Below, piece by piece: positions 1 to 7,241 of a DNA stretch of 7,707 nt (the stretch's first letter is position 1; each line of letters starts with the position of its first letter). Source of the stretch: Roseimaritima sp. (lineage in GTDB: Bacteria > Planctomycetota > Planctomycetia > Pirellulales > Pirellulaceae). The notes under the pieces are model-generated. The model searched no databases. It saw nothing but the letters and a program-made list of their open reading frames with translations, and was not told the origin of the DNA. The position numbers and the translations under genes were made by a program. The stretch is from contig SLFV01000281.1 in assembly GCA_007124075.1 (NCBI GenBank), positions 1 through 7,707 on the forward strand. Reading direction: 5' to 3'.

Positions 1-72
1 ATGTAGTTTGCCCACGTTTGTGGTCCAATGCGTTAGATGTACAACTAGATATCCTAGATATGGTTTTTGAAA

Positions 73-2178
73 ATGTTCCGGAATCTCGTGATTGGTTTTC
101 TGTCGGTCTGCTGTGCATGCTCCTGCGTGGTCTCCCTGTCTGCGGAGTCCGAAGACGCAGTCAAGAAGATTACGTTTGAAGACCATATCAAGCCGATTTT
201 TCGGGAGAAGTGCCTTAATTGCCACAATCAGGGAGAGGCGAAAGGTGGTTTGGCACTGGATTCCTACGCCGCGACCATGGAAGGGGGTGGCGGCGGAGAA
301 ATTGTCTACGACGGGGATGCCGAGGGCAGCCGATTGTGGCAGTTGGTTGCGCACGAAGATACCCCGGTGATGCCCCCCGATCAGCCACGAATTCCGGATG
401 AGCAAGTTAATTTGATCCGCGATTGGATTACGGGTGGATTGCTGGAGAATTCTGGCTCGAAAGTTTCAAAGAAGAAGACAAACCTAATGGCGGCATCCGG
501 TTCGGTTTCAGGGAAACCGGAGGGCGAAGCTGCAATGCCGGAATCCATGGTGATGCAACCCGCGTTGGCGACGTCTCGCGCGTTTGCGGTCACTGCAATG
601 GCGGCCAGCCCTTGGGCTCCGGTAATTGCGATTGGGGGTCAACGTCAGGTCGTTTTCTACCACACGGAGAGCGGTGATTTTCTGGGTGTTGTCCCTTTTC
701 CCGAAGGATCGATTCATTCGCTCCGTTTCAGTCGAGATGGAAGTTATTTGATTGCGGGTGGTGGCGCAGACGCGGCCTTGGGTGTCGTAGCGATTTACGA
801 TGTTCGGACCGGGGATCGAATGGCGACCGTTGGGGACGAACTGGACACAGTGCTGGGTGCTGACGTGAACGAGTCCATGAGTCGGATTGCACTGGGGGGC
901 CCCCAGAAAATGTTGCGGATTTATGATGTCGCTGACGGCGAGTTGTTGCACGATATCAAAAAGCACACGGACTGGATATTGGACGTTGCTTACAGTCCAG
1001 ACGGAGTTTTACTTGCTTCGTCTGATCGTTCGGCGGGACTGATCGTTTGGGAAGCCGATACTGGGCGACAGTACTTGAATCTGACTGAGCACAAAGATGC
1101 GATCAACGCTTTAGCTTGGCGGGATGACAGCAACGTATTGGCGTCGGCCAGTGACGATGGAACGGTCAAGTTGTGGGAGGTAAACGAAGGCAAGGTTTTG
1201 CGTTCAATCAACGCTCACAGCGGTGGGGTGACTTCAGTTGCGTTTGACCACCAAGGTCAATTAGTCACTGCGGGTAAAGATAAAAAAGTCAAATTATGGG
1301 ATGCTTCAGGTAGTCAGAAAGTCGAATTTCCCGCGCTATCCGACTGGGCACTGCAGGCAGCCATCTCGCATGACAGCAAGCAAGCTTTTGGTGGCGATTG
1401 GGCGGGTTTTGTTGCGGCCTGGTCGGTTGAGAATCCTAAGGATTCCGCTACGCAGTTGCCCGCGAATCCACCGTTGTTGCAAGAACGAATCGCCACTGCG
1501 TTGCAGGAGGTGAAATCGACGCAGGGGCCGCTGGACGTGGCGTTGAAGCGTCTAGATGAACTGAAAGCAGATAGAGGCGCAATCGTAACTCGGAAGAATG
1601 ATCTGCGGGCACAGCAAGAACTGCTTCAGAAGCAGATCGATCAGCAGGCCGGCGAAGTCGGCGGAATGGAAAAGAAGGTAGCTGCTGAGATGGAGTCGCG
1701 GAATGATTTGCGACGTAAGGTTGAGCAGAAGCAAGCGGAGATCGGAAAGTTGATCAAAGATGGTCAAGAGGAAGGTAAAGTTGTTGAGGCGGAAGAGGGT
1801 CTTGTGACAGTTTTGCAGCAACTAGTCAGCAAGCGAAAGCAGGTTGTTGCCCTAAGCCAGTCGGTCGCTAGCATGTCCACTGCGCGGGAAAAGTCTAAAA
1901 AGGAGTACGATTCGCTCGCGGCGGCGGTCGCTGCGGAGGAGGGAAAGCTGGCGGAAAAAGAGCAATCGCTTGCGGAGCAGGAGAAGGCTGTGACAGCCGC
2001 AAAATCGGTTAACGCGGATGCCGTCAAAGAACAGGAACGTTGGCAGAATGCACTGCAGCAGTTTGAAGAACGGCTGGAAAGGCTGACCAGTATTGACGTG
2101 CAAGCTGATGCTGACGATGAGGACGCGCAACGTCTGATCGATCAGGCAGTCCTTTTCAAGACCGTCTATTCCGATTAA
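73..2178 (+). CDS. Exported c-type cytochrome domain / WD40 propeller / coiled-coil fusion protein
   Basis: Predicted secreted haem protein of about 701 residues; function unknown. Numbered from the ATG at 73, residues 1-24 form a signal peptide (short basic start, hydrophobic and Cys-rich core, likely cut near SLSA-ES). Residues 34-125 resemble the planctomycete cytochrome c domain: one haem-binding CLNCH (C47, C50, H51), then VMPPDQP with M100 as possible axial ligand, and an IRDWI helix closing the fold. Residues 170-455 contain seven WD40-like blades; the clearest are DVAYSPDG..LIVWEADTG, ALAWRDDS..VKLWEVNEG and SVAFDHQG..VKLWDASG, so a complete propeller is plausible. Residues 468-675 are Lys/Glu/Gln-rich and heptad-like, a long coiled coil, followed by an acidic stretch. 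No SD motif is visible; a TTG at 67, two codons upstream, is an alternative start. Family knowledge: such cytochrome domains occur beside DUF1549/DUF1553 or WD40 modules in planctomycetes. A redox, scaffold or binding role is inference. Confidence 0.9.
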   Translation: MFRNLVIGFLSVCCACSCVVSLSAESEDAVKKITFEDHIKPIFREKCLNCHNQGEAKGGLALDSYAATMEGGGGGEIVYDGDAEGSRLWQLVAHEDTPVMPPDQPRIPDEQVNLIRDWITGGLLENSGSKVSKKKTNLMAASGSVSGKPEGEAAMPESMVMQPALATSRAFAVTAMAASPWAPVIAIGGQRQVVFYHTESGDFLGVVPFPEGSIHSLRFSRDGSYLIAGGGADAALGVVAIYDVRTGDRMATVGDELDTVLGADVNESMSRIALGGPQKMLRIYDVADGELLHDIKKHTDWILDVAYSPDGVLLASSDRSAGLIVWEADTGRQYLNLTEHKDAINALAWRDDSNVLASASDDGTVKLWEVNEGKVLRSINAHSGGVTSVAFDHQGQLVTAGKDKKVKLWDASGSQKVEFPALSDWALQAAISHDSKQAFGGDWAGFVAAWSVENPKDSATQLPANPPLLQERIATALQEVKSTQGPLDVALKRLDELKADRGAIVTRKNDLRAQQELLQKQIDQQAGEVGGMEKKVAAEMESRNDLRRKVEQKQAEIGKLIKDGQEEGKVVEAEEGLVTVLQQLVSKRKQVVALSQSVASMSTAREKSKKEYDSLAAAVAAEEGKLAEKEQSLAEQEKAVTAAKSVNADAVKEQERWQNALQQFEERLERLTSIDVQADADDEDAQRLIDQAVLFKTVYSD

Positions 2179-2213
2179 AGCCTGACCCGCGTGCGACTCC
2201 GAGATTAATTTTG

Positions 2214-2246
2214 CTCTCCCTCGCTGTAACGCGAGGAAATGGAGAG
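2214..2246 (+). terminator. Hairpin downstream of the cytochrome/WD40 gene, possible terminator
   Basis: The inner stem CCTCGC (2219-2224) pairs with GCGAGG (2231-2236) over a six-base loop, and the outer arm CTCTC (2214-2218) pairs with GAGAG (2242-2246), with a small bulge on the 3' side. It begins 35 bp after the TAA of the cytochrome/WD40 gene. A short T tract (2266-2271) comes about 20 bp later, too far for a classical intrinsic terminator. The position suits transcript end formation; the assignment is an inference from pairing only. Confidence 0.45.
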
Positions 2247-2302
2247 GTCGGAGAGGGTCACCCGTCTTTTTCACAAGCCTACTAACCGCAAAATTTTCTG
2301 CG

Positions 2303-2766
2303 GAAACGCCAGCGATACATCAAGAATTTCGTCATGCCCCCGCCTTCCAAGTCGCTGCCGGACGCACACCGACCGAAAACCACAATCCCAACAACACGAA
2401 CCACTAGGCGGCCCATCGACCCATAGCCGATTCGAAAACCACATCGAATCCAAAGCCATCTTTGAGCTGCAGGAAATTCTTGTGGACAGATTTTTGGACA
2501 GCTACGACAGTCCGATTGAGGAAATCATTTTCGACTACGACGCCACCGATGAGAACACCCACGGGCAACCAGGACCGGCGGCATTTCAATAGCCTCGATG
2601 ACCACTATTGCTACTTGCCCTTGTATTGTCTTCTCCGGAGATCAGACGCGCCACACGCGGACCATGGCGAATCCATATCTTTTGATGCTTTCACCGCGCG
2701 GGTCCGGGTCACGATCCGCCGGGTGTTCTTTCACATCAGCAGTCAGCGGCCCAGCCGAGATGCAAT
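2303..2766 (+). pseudogene. Decayed IS1380-like transposase remnant, frameshifted and internally deleted
   Basis: Pieces of an IS1380-family DDE transposase can be read across two frames. Frame 2 (about 2306-2370) gives HQEFRHAPAFQVAAGRTPTE, like the family's N-terminal 'RHDPA..VAAGR' region. Frame 1 (about 2401-2580) gives STHSRFENHIESKAIFEL, then EILVDRFLDSY and FDYDATDENTHGQ, the last carrying the first catalytic Asp context (DATDxxxHG in the family). It stops at a TAG at 2590. Frame 2 resumes at 2584 with FNSLDDHYCYLPLY, the segment that normally follows. About 24 codons later comes ARVRVTIRRVFFHISSQRP, which resembles the extreme C-terminus of the family. Intact members are roughly 430-470 residues, so some 230 central codons, including the remaining catalytic residues, appear to be missing. 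It cannot be active. Family identification is from remembered motifs, not a search. Confidence 0.75.
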
Positions 2767-2768
2767 AT

Positions 2769-2797
2769 CCGGGCTAGCCCGGCTTTCACTAGCCCGC
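2769..2797. repeat. 14-bp perfect palindrome with a repeated CTAGCCCG motif
   Basis: CCGGGCTAGCCCGG (2769-2782) is a perfect palindrome. Its half CTAGCCCG (2774-2781) recurs directly at 2790-2797, 16 bp later. The block TTTCACTAGCC (2784-2794) matches TTTCACAAGCC (2269-2279) at 10 of 11 bases, on the other side of the transposase remnant. Short 'ctagcccg' blocks are, as I recall, common in intergenic DNA of some planctomycetes, so this may be a dispersed intergenic repeat or the edge of the inserted element. No boundary or target-site duplication could be fixed. Confidence 0.4.
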
Positions 2798-2842
2798 GGT
2801 TATGGGGTTTCCGCTTTACGTGGCGCGAGGTTGCTGCTCACC

Positions 2843-2881
2843 AGTCTCCGCCTTATTGGAACCGTGCCGCTGGCGGAGACT
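2843..2881 (-). terminator. 10-bp perfect inverted repeat straddling the stop codon of the Ig-like gene
   Basis: AGTCTCCGCC (2843-2852) and GGCGGAGACT (2872-2881) are exact reverse complements separated by 19 bases. The TAA stop of the minus-strand gene (2853-2855) lies in the loop, so one arm is the last coding sequence (codons for E-S-P-P near the C-terminus) and the other starts directly after the stop. There is no T tract downstream on the minus strand, so Rho-independent termination is not assured. It may instead stabilise the mRNA 3' end. Confidence 0.45.
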
Positions 2882-5015
2882 CTTGAACCGGCTGGAATCC
2901 GCGGATTCGAGCGCGGGGTCGGAGCCCTTCCACTGCAATCGGCTGTTCTAATGTATCACTTCCAATGTTACCTGCGCGATCAATCGCCTCGGCACGCAGA
3001 TAGATCCGTGGTGGCAACTCCGGGTCTGCCGGCCAGGCATAGAACCCATCATTGTCCAGCCCGGTGGCGATTGTGGTCCATGGCCCGCTGGGGCTTTCGG
3101 AAAACTTCAGCGTGATCGGACGCCGAGCCAAATTGTCGTGCGAATCACTGGCACTATAGTAGATCAGCAGCTTCCCCGTGTCATCTTGTTCGCCGTATCG
3201 TGCGCCCGTAATTCGTACCACCGGTTTGCTGGTATCGACCATGACGTAAATGTCAGCGTCTTCGCCATCAAGCGGACGCGGACTTGTCAGCCCATTCCGC
3301 CCGACGACGACGATCCGGAAACCGTACACGCCATCGCCGGCGGTGATGATGTCGAAGGGGCTTTCTCCGTCGGGATCGGTGTCCCAAAAATCCCAAGTCC
3401 GTCCGAAATCCTTGGTGGCCCACAGCTCAATCGAATCAATGCCAGAGCGGCCAATCGATTCCAGCTCGTAATCCAAACTGAATGAACGGCTACCACTTTG
3501 TCGTACAATCGCACCGGGTGGGATTTGGTTGAGCGTAATGTTCCGCCGAGGCGACTGCTGAACTGGGCCGGAACGGTTCACCCCCGCCGGACTTTGGACA
3601 CGGTAATCTGGCATAGCTTCGCTGCGATCTTGCGGCGGAAACTCAGGCTCCTGTAATCGGTCTGGCTGCATTTCCAATTCGCGATCGGAATCCTCGGTGG
3701 ACGTTGGATAATAGTCGTCGCGGACCGCTGCGGGGGGCGGAAGCATCTCGGGCAGCGATGTCTCTGTCTGACCGTTGGGACGCGCAAAATTGACGTTTCC
3801 CAGCGGGCGCAGCGCGTCTTCCGGCCGTTGTCGCTGGCGAACCTCCTCCGGTTGTGAAGAGTCATGCTGGACGGTTTCCGGGGGGAAACGCTCGCTTGAT
3901 TCGGTTTCGGCATGCGGAGCCGACACGGTGGGGGCGTTTAACTGCAAGCCATTTCCAGTCTGGTTTCCGCGTAACGGTAGTGTCGAATCGGCGACTTTTG
4001 CATATCCCGGAGGACTTGCCGAAACCGGGCCGGAAGCCTCACCCCATAGGGGGTGTTTTCCTTCACCAGGAGAGCTAGTGTGGTAAGCCGGCGGACCTGC
4101 TGCAATCTGCCCCGCGATTGCACCGCTGCCACGTGGGGCACTGGCCAGTTGGGCCGGCGTTTCCTGCTTAGCCACTCGTGGCTTTTCGACTTGCTTGGTA
4201 ACGACGCTTTGATTTCCGGCTCGATCCCGCACCATAACGCGAACATAGACATGTCGCCATTGCGATTCGGGTACCCAGACCATTCGTCCCTCAATCACCT
4301 CCCCGCTTTCTCGAAAACTAGGTTTCGAAGCGGAAGTCACGGGTATCCACTGCCGCACCGCATCGGTCATGTATTCCACCCGCAGGCTGTCAGCCAAAGG
4401 TGCATCGTCGCTAATGCGGAAGTCCAGAATGATTTGCCCGTTGCCATCGGCATCAACCCGCGCGGAAAGCTCGGGTTTCACGGTATCGACGGTGACTCGC
4501 AGTTGCGGCGCAACCTGGCCTCCCGGGTGTGGTTGGCCATTCACATCGATCGTCCGTGTCGCAAACCAGTAGTCACCATCGGTGGGCGCAGAGAAAACGA
4601 AACGACGCTGTCCGGCTGGCTGGCGACCGGTTAATTCCCATCGCTGCCCGGCATCCCTGGACACGAAAAGTTGCACCTCGCGAGGCTCAGCACCAACCGT
4701 TTCAACCGTGAACGGAATTTCAAACTGACTCATGTTCAGAAAAATCCCCTGAACCAGCTCACGTTGGTCTGCAGCAGCCCGCGCACTGGGGGTGGATGCC
4801 GAGGCCGGACGCGTCGGCATGGACGCATCGATCCCCTGCCCAAGCCCCGTCTGAGGGGCGCTTGCCAGAGTCAAAACCAGCACTATCGTTGATAGCTGCG
4901 GGAATTTTCTAGCGAGTGTCTTTTTGGGAAACTTCGCAGTTAGCGAGTCAAGTGCGAATCTTGATGCACTGATGCGCGGCATTGCTAGCGGCCCGTAATT
5001 TTTACGTATTCGCAT
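2853..5015 (-). CDS. Large secreted protein with duplicated Ig/FN3-like two-domain units
   Basis: Predicted exported protein of about 720 residues, not matched to a named family. Counting from the ATG at 5015, a long basic N-region precedes a hydrophobic core at about 42-53 (STIVLVLTLASA), with likely signal-peptidase cleavage near TGLGQ-G (about 60). Two similar units follow, at about 112-270 and 525-690. Each begins with a beta-rich module with a sialidase/BNR-like turn (VSRDAGQRWEL; ATKDFGRTWDF), passes DGDYWF or DGVYGF and then VDTVKP or VDTSKP, and ends in a second beta module closing with DRAGN. Between them, about 280-500 is a Pro/Ser/Glu/Gln-rich linker, probably disordered. There are no catalytic motifs, membrane anchor or sorting signal; the C-terminus is Pro/Arg-rich. 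The fold suggests an envelope structural or adhesive role (inference). Alternative starts are GTG at 5021 and ATG at 4982; none has an SD motif. It is divergent from mnmG and convergent with the cytochrome gene. Confidence 0.88.
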   Translation of the reverse strand: MRIRKNYGPLAMPRISASRFALDSLTAKFPKKTLARKFPQLSTIVLVLTLASAPQTGLGQGIDASMPTRPASASTPSARAAADQRELVQGIFLNMSQFEIPFTVETVGAEPREVQLFVSRDAGQRWELTGRQPAGQRRFVFSAPTDGDYWFATRTIDVNGQPHPGGQVAPQLRVTVDTVKPELSARVDADGNGQIILDFRISDDAPLADSLRVEYMTDAVRQWIPVTSASKPSFRESGEVIEGRMVWVPESQWRHVYVRVMVRDRAGNQSVVTKQVEKPRVAKQETPAQLASAPRGSGAIAGQIAAGPPAYHTSSPGEGKHPLWGEASGPVSASPPGYAKVADSTLPLRGNQTGNGLQLNAPTVSAPHAETESSERFPPETVQHDSSQPEEVRQRQRPEDALRPLGNVNFARPNGQTETSLPEMLPPPAAVRDDYYPTSTEDSDRELEMQPDRLQEPEFPPQDRSEAMPDYRVQSPAGVNRSGPVQQSPRRNITLNQIPPGAIVRQSGSRSFSLDYELESIGRSGIDSIELWATKDFGRTWDFWDTDPDGESPFDIITAGDGVYGFRIVVVGRNGLTSPRPLDGEDADIYVMVDTSKPVVRITGARYGEQDDTGKLLIYYSASDSHDNLARRPITLKFSESPSGPWTTIATGLDNDGFYAWPADPELPPRIYLRAEAIDRAGNIGSDTLEQPIAVEGLRPRARIRGFQPVQESPPAARFQ

Positions 5016-5157
5016 TGGCACATATCATGAAGGTTAAAATCACCTCTCTGTCGATCGGCTGTAGCGGTTGTGTGGCTTGAACCAAAAAGAACGGTCATGC
5101 TTTCCAGGCACGAATCATCCCGCTGATGCTTTCCCTACCTCAAGTAGAACGGAACTG
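5016..5157. promoter_or_regulatory. Divergent intergenic region between the Ig-like gene and mnmG
   Basis: These 142 bp must carry the start signals of both divergent genes unless mnmG has a longer leader. I found no convincing -35/-10 pair on either strand. A weak purine block (GGAA, 5151-5154) sits 3 bp before the mnmG ATG. On the minus strand an ATG at 5036 opens a tiny eight-codon frame ending just inside the Ig-like gene; nothing supports its translation. Confidence 0.3.
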
Positions 5158-7029
5158 ATGGCTGAAAATATCTACCACTATGACGTAATCGTGATCGGTG
5201 CCGGTCACGCCGGGACCGAAGCAGCAGCAGCGGCCGCGCGGTTGGGTGCGTCGACGGCGCTGCTGACGACCAATATCGACACCGTGGGGCAGATGAGCTG
5301 CAATCCTGCAATTGGCGGTGTTGCCAAAGGGCAGATCGTGCGCGAGGTTGACGCACTGGGGGGATTGATGGGGCAAGCGATCGACGCTACCGGCATTCAG
5401 TTTCGCCTGCTGAATCGCCGCAAAGGGCCGGCCATGCACAGTCCGCGGGCGCAAGCGGACAAAAAAGCGTATCAAAATGAAATCAAATGGTTGATTGAAA
5501 ACCAGCAAAACCTTGATCTTCGACAGGAAACCGTGGCGGAATTACTGACAACCGAATCGCCGGCGGGTCGCACCGTTAACGGTATTCAGGCACAGGGGGG
5601 AGCGACCTACCTGGCTCCTTGTGTGGTCTTGACGACCGGCACGTTTCTAAAAGCGATCATGCACACTGGCGAAACCAAAACCGCTGGCGGACGCGCTGGC
5701 GAGGGGACGACCAGCGGCATTAGCGGCGCATTACGAGAACTGGGCTTCGAGCTTCAGCGTTTCAAAACGGGCACGCCACCGCGGCTATCCGGGAGGACGA
5801 TCGATTGGCAGCAAACCGAACGACAACCCGGCGACGAGGACCCGCAGGCGTTTTCGTTTTTGACGGAAACCCTTCCACAAAAGCAAATGGACTGTTTCAT
5901 TACGTATACCAACGATCATGTCCACGAAATCATCCGCGCTAACCTCCATCGGGCTCCAATGTACAGTGGCCAAATCGACTCGCGCGGCCCGCGGTATTGT
6001 CCCTCCATTGAGGACAAGGTCGTGCGGTTTGCCGACAAAAACCAGCATCAATTGTTTCTGGAGCCCGAAGGGCGAAGGACTCAAGAGGTTTACGTTAATG
6101 GAATTTCGACCAGCCTGCCCCGGGACGTGCAGGACCAGATCATTCGGCTGGTTCCCGGTTTGCAGCACGCCCAGGTCATGCGGTATGGCTACGCAGTGGA
6201 ATATGACTTCTGTCCGCCGACCCAGTTGTGGCCGTGGTTGGAAACCAAACGGGTGCAAGGGCTGTTTTTGGCCGGGCAGATCAATGGCACGACCGGTTAC
6301 GAGGAAGCCGCCGGACAAGGTTTAATTGCGGGCACGAACGCGGCTTTGAAGGTTGCTGGCAAGGAAATGTTTGTCCCGGGCCGCGAGGATGCTTACATCG
6401 GTGTGCTGGTTGATGACCTGGTCACTGCGGGAACGGACGAACCCTACCGGATGTTTACCAGTCGAGCCGAGTATCGTTTGTTGCTCCGGCATGATAACGC
6501 TGATCGGCGATTAACACCCTGGGCCTTTCGGCTGGGATTGGTCAGCGGGGAGCGGATCAGGCATTTGGAACGAAAGCAGGAAGCGATGCGGCAGGCGCAG
6601 GCGATCTTGGAACGCCACAGTGTTGACGATGTCCTGGCAGCGCGCTATCTCAAACGTCCTGAAGTAACTTGGGATATGATGGCGGCCAGGATTCCTCAGT
6701 TGCGCACCGTTGACCGCCAGACCGCTTTGCAGGTCGAATATGACATTAAATATGCAGGTTACATCGATCGTCAGCGTGACGAAGTCGCTAAGCAGCGTCG
6801 CCTGGCGGAAAAGAAAATCCCCGCCACGTTCTGCTACGATTCCATCGTGCCGCTGCGAAACGAAGCGAAACAGAAACTCAGCAAAATCCGCCCGGTGACC
6901 CTGGCCCAGGCACGTCGCATCAGCGGCATTACCCCGGCGGATATTGCGCTGCTGATTACGCACCTCCATAACCCCTCCAAAAACCCAGCAGCCAACCCCT
7001 CTGAAAGATCACCGGGCTCGGGCAACTAG
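5158..7029 (+). CDS. mnmG: tRNA uridine-5-carboxymethylaminomethyl modification enzyme MnmG (GidA)
   Basis: FAD- and NADH-dependent enzyme that, with the GTPase MnmE, installs the (carboxymethyl)aminomethyl group on C5 of wobble U34 in several tRNAs; cytoplasmic. The 623 residues match the usual length of about 620-630. Residues 11-19 carry the FAD dinucleotide motif VIGAGHAG. CNPAIGGVAKGQ (C48) and RYCPSIEDKV (C281) hold the two conserved cysteines of the family. Other signatures are GGRAGE (178-182), RFKTGTPPRL (201-210), LFLEPEG (299-305), EVYVNGISTSLP (310-321), GYEEAAGQGLIAGTNAA (380-396) and TSRAEYRLLLRHDNADRRLT (434-453). The C-terminal helical domain, which binds MnmE and tRNA, has KYAGYI (531-536), KIP (553-555) and RISGITPADIALL (587-599). 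The ATG at 5158 is chosen because family proteins begin about ten residues before the FAD strand; the frame stays open to 5068 but that part is not conserved-looking. mnmE is not in the window. Confidence 0.97.
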   Translation: MAENIYHYDVIVIGAGHAGTEAAAAAARLGASTALLTTNIDTVGQMSCNPAIGGVAKGQIVREVDALGGLMGQAIDATGIQFRLLNRRKGPAMHSPRAQADKKAYQNEIKWLIENQQNLDLRQETVAELLTTESPAGRTVNGIQAQGGATYLAPCVVLTTGTFLKAIMHTGETKTAGGRAGEGTTSGISGALRELGFELQRFKTGTPPRLSGRTIDWQQTERQPGDEDPQAFSFLTETLPQKQMDCFITYTNDHVHEIIRANLHRAPMYSGQIDSRGPRYCPSIEDKVVRFADKNQHQLFLEPEGRRTQEVYVNGISTSLPRDVQDQIIRLVPGLQHAQVMRYGYAVEYDFCPPTQLWPWLETKRVQGLFLAGQINGTTGYEEAAGQGLIAGTNAALKVAGKEMFVPGREDAYIGVLVDDLVTAGTDEPYRMFTSRAEYRLLLRHDNADRRLTPWAFRLGLVSGERIRHLERKQEAMRQAQAILERHSVDDVLAARYLKRPEVTWDMMAARIPQLRTVDRQTALQVEYDIKYAGYIDRQRDEVAKQRRLAEKKIPATFCYDSIVPLRNEAKQKLSKIRPVTLAQARRISGITPADIALLITHLHNPSKNPAANPSERSPGSGN

Positions 7030-7106
7030 GACGTTTTTCGGCGTAACGTCTATCCGCCGCGCTTTCCCGGCTGTTCCCGCTGCGCAAGGAACCGAGCCCC
7101 AGCGGG
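7030..7106 (+). terminator. Weak hairpins after mnmG, possible terminator region
   Basis: GACGTT (7030-7035) pairs with AACGTC (7045-7050) over nine bases, starting directly after the mnmG stop. CCCGCTG (7076-7082) pairs with CAGCGGG (7100-7106) over 17 bases. Neither is followed by a T tract, and stems of this length arise by chance, so this is only a candidate end of the mnmG transcript. Confidence 0.25.
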
Positions 7107-7168
7107 CGCGTATCCCTGCCGATTCGCTTGTTTGGTTGCACGGCCCGCGAGGAAAAACAGAAGCGACA

Positions 7169-7185
7169 TTGAGAATCAATCTCAA
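7169..7185 (+). promoter_or_regulatory. Putative Fur-box-like operator upstream of hemP
   Basis: TTGAGAATCAATCTCAA is an interrupted palindrome with perfect arms TTGAGA and TCTCAA. Read in the Fur 7-1-7 layout it is TGAGAAT-C-AATCTCA, matching 11 of 14 positions of the classical TGATAAT-N-ATTATCA heptamers. It lies 110 bp before the hemP ATG. HemP genes are Fur- or iron-controlled in several proteobacteria, which supports the reading; binding in this organism is inference. Weak promoter-like hexamers TTGCGA (7192-7197) and AACAAT (7215-7220), 17 bp apart, follow just downstream. Confidence 0.5.
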
Positions 7186-7241
7186 CAAGGCTTGCGATCG
7201 GGGGCGATTTCAGTAACAATCGGGTCGATAGTCGTTTACTC

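Larger units (their letters stand above)
2179..2852. other. Gene-poor convergent intergenic region containing IS debris
   Basis: These 674 bp lie between the convergent cytochrome/WD40 and Ig-like protein genes. Besides the hairpin at 2214-2246, the transposase remnant and the palindromic repeat near 2769-2797, I see no intact gene. The open frames on either strand are either pieces of the remnant or run antisense into the neighbouring gene. No tRNA or rRNA pattern is visible. Confidence 0.6.

Noticed and set aside
46..61. Direct repeat TAGATAT-CC-TAGATAT just before the first gene, considered as promoter or operator
   Set aside because: It is AT-rich and near the start, but there is no matching -35 element and a 7-bp repeat in AT-rich DNA is easily chance.
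3..179. Open plus-strand frame running from the window edge into the start of the cytochrome gene, possibly the end of an upstream gene
   Set aside because: It would overlap the signal peptide region by over 100 bp and shows no recognisable protein features.
508..966. 152-codon minus-strand frame inside the cytochrome/WD40 gene
   Set aside because: The opposite strand encodes clear WD40 repeats here; this is an antisense shadow.
2462..3115. 217-codon plus-strand frame taken as one gene
   Set aside because: Only 2584-2766 resembles protein (transposase pieces); the part after 2853 is antisense to the Ig-like gene.
4053..4634. 193-codon plus-strand frame
   Set aside because: It lies antisense to the Ig-like gene, which has a signal peptide and repeated domains; the plus-strand product shows no features.
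5068..5157. 30-residue N-terminal extension of MnmG
   Set aside because: The family starts about ten residues before the FAD motif, and the ATG at 5158 fits this exactly.
5785..6318. 177-codon minus-strand frame within mnmG
   Set aside because: The plus strand carries strongly conserved MnmG motifs throughout; this is a shadow.
6956..7219. 87-codon minus-strand frame spanning the end of mnmG and the hemP leader
   Set aside because: It overlaps conserved mnmG coding sequence and has no recognisable features.
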